A stretch of 17,337 nucleotides of DNA from SIG575 sp045534165 (GTDB lineage: Bacteria; Bacillota; Clostridia; Oscillospirales; Acutalibacteraceae). The translations under genes and the position numbers were made by a program. The notes under the pieces are model-generated. The model ran no database searches. It was not told the origin of the DNA and saw only the letters and a program-made list of their open reading frames with translations. The stretch is taken from positions 1-17,337 of the forward strand of contig JAZSJD010000067.1 of assembly GCA_045534165.1 (NCBI GenBank), in the 5' to 3' direction. Below are positions 15,338 to 17,337 of this stretch, in pieces; within the stretch, counting starts at the first letter, position 1; every line of letters starts with the position of its first letter.

Positions 15338-15923
15338 TACAATGAGAAGAAAAGTTGGTATTACTCTTATAACCCTTGGACTTTGTCTGATTTTATTTGC
15401 GGTAGGTTTGCTTATTTATAACAATTATGAAAATAAAAAAGCGGAAGAACGGTCAGATAAATTGGTAAATTCTCTTATGGATATTGCAAACGACAAACAG
15501 GCAGACGGAGAAACAGATCCCTTTGATGAAGAAATGAAAGTGGTTGATATTGACGGCTATGGTTATATCGGTTATCTTGATATTCCTGAACTGGGTCTCA
15601 AACTTCCTGTTATGTCAGAGTGGGATTATAGCAGACTGAAATTTGCCCCCTGCCGTTACTATGGCTCAATAAAAACGGACAATCTTGTTGTGTGTGCCCA
15701 TAATTACAGAAGCCACTTCGGATATATCGGAAGGCTGAATACGAATGCAACAATAATCTTTACAGATATGGAAGGCACCCAATATACCTACACTGTAACG
15801 TCAGTAGAAATCCTCCAACCCAACGATTCAGAGAAGGTAAAAGACACAGGCGATGACCTCATCCTCTATACCTGCACATACGGTGGCAGAACCAGAGTGG
15901 TTGTCAGATGTACAAAAGTATAA
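15330..15923 (+). CDS. Second sortase, probable pilus-anchoring sortase
   Basis: A 197-residue sortase with one N-terminal membrane segment (about 11-31) and no C-terminal one. Catalytic residues are His124 (VCAHNYRSHFG), Cys182 (LYTCTYGG) and Arg188 (RTRVVV). The YGYIGYLDIPELGLKLPVM segment is the usual start of the sortase barrel. The TCTYGGRTR active site and HNY motif differ from class C, so it is unlikely to polymerise pilins; attaching the base pilin, or the finished pilus, to the cell wall is the likely job. I chose GTG 15330, with AGGA six nt upstream, which overlaps the basal pilin stop by 8 nt and suggests coupled translation; ATG 15342 is the alternative. It is the last gene of the locus, followed at once by a terminator. 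Subclass is not assigned with confidence. Confidence 0.9.
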   Translation: MNSTMRRKVGITLITLGLCLILFAVGLLIYNNYENKKAEERSDKLVNSLMDIANDKQADGETDPFDEEMKVVDIDGYGYIGYLDIPELGLKLPVMSEWDYSRLKFAPCRYYGSIKTDNLVVCAHNYRSHFGYIGRLNTNATIIFTDMEGTQYTYTVTSVEILQPNDSEKVKDTGDDLILYTCTYGGRTRVVVRCTKV

Positions 15924-15928
15924 TAAAT

Positions 15929-15977
15929 AAAACTTCAGGTCTATCTGATTTTGCAGATTGACCTGAAGTTTTTTATT
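15929..15977 (+). terminator. Intrinsic terminator of the pilus locus
   Basis: A 13-bp stem (15929-15941 with 15960-15972), one mismatch, then five further pairs (15943-15947 with 15954-15958) around a 6-nt loop, followed by a T-rich tract. It lies six nt after the second sortase stop. The sequence from here to about 16040 holds nothing recognisable. Confidence 0.9.
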
Positions 15978-16040
15978 TTTATTGCTCTTGTCAGAAAAAC
16001 GTCATTATTATGCTCTTGAAGAAAAAATGATTTAATGGCA

Positions 16041-16079
16041 TAAAAAAGCCGCAACCCTTGATATTTCAAGGATTGCGGT
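16041..16079 (-). terminator. Intrinsic terminator of the former tRNA-Arg gene
   Basis: A 12-bp stem (16049-16060 with 16067-16078) around a 6-nt loop. In minus-strand RNA all positions pair, one as G-U; on the plus strand the same position would be a C-A mismatch. The T-run also lies on the minus-strand 3' side (complement of 16042-16047). Both facts indicate it works for the minus strand, i.e. downstream of the tRNA fragment. Confidence 0.8.
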
Positions 16080-16080
16080 A

Positions 16081-16125
16081 TGGCGCGCTGCAAGAGATTC
16101 GAACTCCTGACCTTTTGGTTCGTAG
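16081..16125 (-). other. 3' fragment of tRNA-Arg(ACG), probable element attachment site
   Basis: Reading the minus strand: anticodon loop CTACGAA (16119-16125) with anticodon ACG, the 3' half of the anticodon stem CCAAA, variable loop AGGTC, T-arm AGGAG-TTCGAAT-CTCTT, acceptor strand GCAGCGC, discriminator G and encoded CCA (16081-16083). Beyond 16125 the sequence turns to TCCCC instead of the required TTTGG, so the whole 5' half is missing. The break at the anticodon-loop edge and the intact downstream terminator fit a left-over attachment site made by a tyrosine integrase. The retained 3' side means chromosome lies to the left and the inserted element to the right. Confidence 0.8.
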
Positions 16126-16336
16126 GGGATTTTTGATAACGTAAACACAAAACGTCACACAAAATCAGACGTAATCTTACGCAGAAAAGCAATTTCAGTA
16201 TCAGAATTCCAATCCCCGATAATACTTGATTCCTCAAAAATAGCAAATTTTTCACTTTGTTAGAAGAATGTTAGAAAACCTGATATCCACCACTGTTCGT
16301 CAATGGAAAACATCATTAAGAAAAATATGATTTTTG

Positions 16337-16365
16337 TTGTATTTTCTCAACTTTTATGCTACAAT
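16337..16365 (+). promoter_or_regulatory. Extended -10 promoter for the antitoxin-fic operon
   Basis: TTGTAT (16337-16342) and TACAAT (16360-16365) with 17-bp spacing; the -10 is preceded by TGC, giving the extended form. A GAAAGGAG ribosome site follows at about 16373-16380, ahead of the ATG at 16390. Confidence 0.7.
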
Positions 16366-16389
16366 AATTAACAGAAAGGAGCGATAGAG

Positions 16390-16569
16390 ATGTCACCACA
16401 GGTTTACTTGAAAAGAAAAACAGCGATAAAACTTGCTGATACTCTGAACAACATTGAAGGTGTGCCTGTTTCAGCTTATGCCCGTGAACTGTCTGACAAA
16501 TGGGCAAAGGGCGAAATCACAGGTCAGCAGATGAAGGCGGATCTTATCGCTATGCACAAGAAGGTGTAA
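16390..16569 (+). CDS. VbhA-like antitoxin of the Fic toxin
   Basis: A 59-residue protein just upstream of fic, with a clear promoter and ribosome site. The C-terminal half (YARELSDKWAKGEITGQQMKA within residues 30-50) matches the helical pattern of VbhA-type antitoxins, in which a helix carrying [S/T]xxxE[G/N] plugs the Fic active site. Here the matching segment is NNIEG with Glu23-Gly24, but the residue four before Glu is Leu19; the Thr is one position too early (Thr18). So the Glu-Gly is kept while the Ser/Thr is not in register. The residues before it (LKRKTAIKLADTL) form a basic helix. Stop and fic start are 3 nt apart, so translation is probably coupled. The assignment rests on position, size and pattern. 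Confidence 0.75.
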   Translation: MSPQVYLKRKTAIKLADTLNNIEGVPVSAYARELSDKWAKGEITGQQMKADLIAMHKKV

Positions 16570-16572
16570 ATT

Positions 16573-17283
16573 ATGAAGGATTTGTACTTGATCGAAAACA
16601 GTACTGTTCTTAAAAATTTGCTCGGAATCACAAATGAAAAAGATTTAGATATTGCCGAAGCTGAATTGTCACGTGCAAATATGATGCTGTTGTATGAAAA
16701 CGGATTTTCTGATTTTTCATCCAATGGCATTTGTTTTATTCACAAAGAATTGTTTGGCGATGTTTACGAATGGGCAGGACAGTACAGAAAAATAAACATT
16801 AAGAAAAGAGAAAATCTTCTCGCAGGACAAAGTGTATGGTACTCTGATTGCACAAATATTGAACAGGATTTAGAAAATGCGTGGAAAGAAATAGACAAGG
16901 TTGGTTGGTCAAAACTGTCGAAAGAAGATTTCGCAAAAAATGTAGCTCGTCTGTTTCCTGCTGTCTGGCAGGTTCATCCGTTCCGTGAGGGTAATACGAG
17001 AACTGTTGTAATGCTCATAACGTTCTTTGCTGAACATTATGGATATTATTTTGACCAGGAACTTATGTCTGCAAGCGCAGGATATGTGAGAAATGCATTT
17101 GTACTTGCAAGTATTGGTGAATATTCTGAATACGAGCATTTGGAAAAGATCCTTTGCGATGCGATTTCAGATGAGCCAATTGAATATACAGATGATTCGG
17201 GTTCAGTATCAGATAAAACAGAAAAATATGCAAAGTACGATACCGGTGATTACGAAGCGACAAAACACGAATATACAGAGTAA
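16573..17283 (+). CDS. fic: Fic family protein adenylyltransferase (toxin)
   Basis: A 236-residue Fic enzyme, which usually transfers AMP from ATP to target hydroxyls; related toxins hit DNA gyrase and topoisomerase IV. The N-terminal helices lead to FGDVYEWAGQYRKINI (about 61-76), the characteristic pre-core segment, and the Fic loop is HPFREGNTR (His135 to Arg143). His135, Phe137, Glu139, Gly140, Asn141 and Arg143 are as expected, but Gly in GNGR is Thr142 and the last Arg of HxFx(D/E)GNGRxxR is Val146. In canonical enzymes that second Arg meets the gamma-phosphate or the inhibitory Glu. Residues 200-236 are an acidic, probably flexible tail. ATG start overlaps the antitoxin's ribosome-proximal end by spacing of 3 nt, with AAGAAGG as ribosome site. 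It belongs to the integrated element to the right of the tRNA fragment. Confidence 0.9.
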   Translation: MKDLYLIENSTVLKNLLGITNEKDLDIAEAELSRANMMLLYENGFSDFSSNGICFIHKELFGDVYEWAGQYRKINIKKRENLLAGQSVWYSDCTNIEQDLENAWKEIDKVGWSKLSKEDFAKNVARLFPAVWQVHPFREGNTRTVVMLITFFAEHYGYYFDQELMSASAGYVRNAFVLASIGEYSEYEHLEKILCDAISDEPIEYTDDSGSVSDKTEKYAKYDTGDYEATKHEYTE

Positions 17284-17302
17284 TTAAACGCAGACTTTCT
17301 GC

Positions 17303-17335
17303 TTTGGCCTTATCAACGCTTACCAGAAGGCCAAA
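17303..17335 (+). terminator. Possible terminator hairpin after fic
   Basis: A 9-bp perfect stem (17303-17311 with 17327-17335) with a 15-nt loop begins 20 nt after the fic stop. The window ends two bases later, so a following T-run cannot be confirmed; it could instead be part of a repeat. Confidence 0.4.
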
Positions 17336-17337
17336 AG

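Larger units (their letters stand above)
16081..17337. mobile_element. Left end of a probable tRNA-Arg-integrated element (continues past the window)
   Basis: Defined on this side by the tRNA-Arg fragment. No integrase lies within the window. The first 210 bases (16126-16336) carry no convincing gene but include ACGT-containing near-repeats (AACGTAAACAC, AAACGTCACAC) and a short palindrome CGTAATCTTACG near 16170, which could be recombinase arm sites or an operator. The cargo seen is the antitoxin/Fic pair. The extent and type (phage, ICE or IME) cannot be decided here. Confidence 0.5.

Noticed and set aside
5717..15977. The pilus locus being the mobile element attached to the tRNA fragment
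   Set aside because: The tRNA 3' end and its terminator face the pilus locus, so that side is chromosome; the missing 5' half lies on the right, where the element must be.
15941..16255. A 104-codon minus-strand frame across the terminator and the tRNA fragment
   Set aside because: It runs through two terminator hairpins and the tRNA sequence and has no recognisable protein features.
16155..16259. A 34-codon minus-strand open frame near the element end, reading EKFAIFEESSIIGDWNSDTE and ending in TGA
   Set aside because: It looks protein-like but has no ATG/GTG start after its upstream stop and no ribosome site; it may be the end of a lost gene, but this is not supportable.

Overview
The window is AT-rich DNA with TAA-favouring stops, strong AGGAGG-type ribosome binding sites and several GTG starts. 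Its protein families (MurQ, GH84, SpaA-type pilins with LPXTG-like anchors, class C sortase) point to a Gram-positive Clostridia-type Firmicute, probably a gut or host-associated commensal of the Ruminococcaceae/Oscillospirales kind. The taxonomy is an inference from gene content, not a match to a genome.

Region 1 (69-5634) holds sugar and lipid scavenging genes. A membrane-anchored neutral-ceramidase-like protein and an apparently cytoplasmic GH84 beta-N-acetylglucosaminidase form one minus-strand operon with a clear promoter at 3150-3178. A GNAT acetyltransferase is transcribed divergently from it. A bidirectional terminator (3816-3852) separates this from a second minus-strand operon: an N-acetylglucosamine kinase-like BadF/BcrA-family gene overlapping murQ, driven by a near-consensus extended -10 promoter (5606-5634). 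Together these would release, phosphorylate and convert amino sugars (GlcNAc, MurNAc-6-P), as in peptidoglycan or glycoconjugate recycling.

Region 2 (5717-15977) is a sortase-assembled pilus locus on the plus strand, starting at a 17-bp-spaced promoter and ending at a strong terminator. The order is: a short apparent remnant of a nucleotidyltransferase-family gene; an acidic coiled-coil protein of unknown function; a dedicated signal peptidase I; a 1444-residue multidomain adhesin (IPETG anchor); the major pilin (FPETG anchor); a class C sortase; a small basal-type pilin (LAQTG anchor); and a second sortase overlapping it by 8 nt. The adhesin carries two Cx4HxHx3C units just outside the membrane and then a CHAP-like domain in which both expected catalytic residues (Cys and His) are replaced. 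A roughly 200-nt gap between the major pilin and its sortase holds an in-frame acidic tail beyond the pilin's TGA stop and a strong GC-rich hairpin.

Region 3 (16041-17337) is the end of a probable integrated element. A minus-strand 3' fragment of tRNA-Arg(ACG), still followed by its own terminator, stops exactly at the anticodon loop, which is how tRNA-targeting integrases leave one end of an element. The orientation places chromosome to the left and the element to the right. The first element genes are a VbhA-like antitoxin and a Fic adenylyltransferase, both with changes in the canonical inhibitory and Fic motifs.
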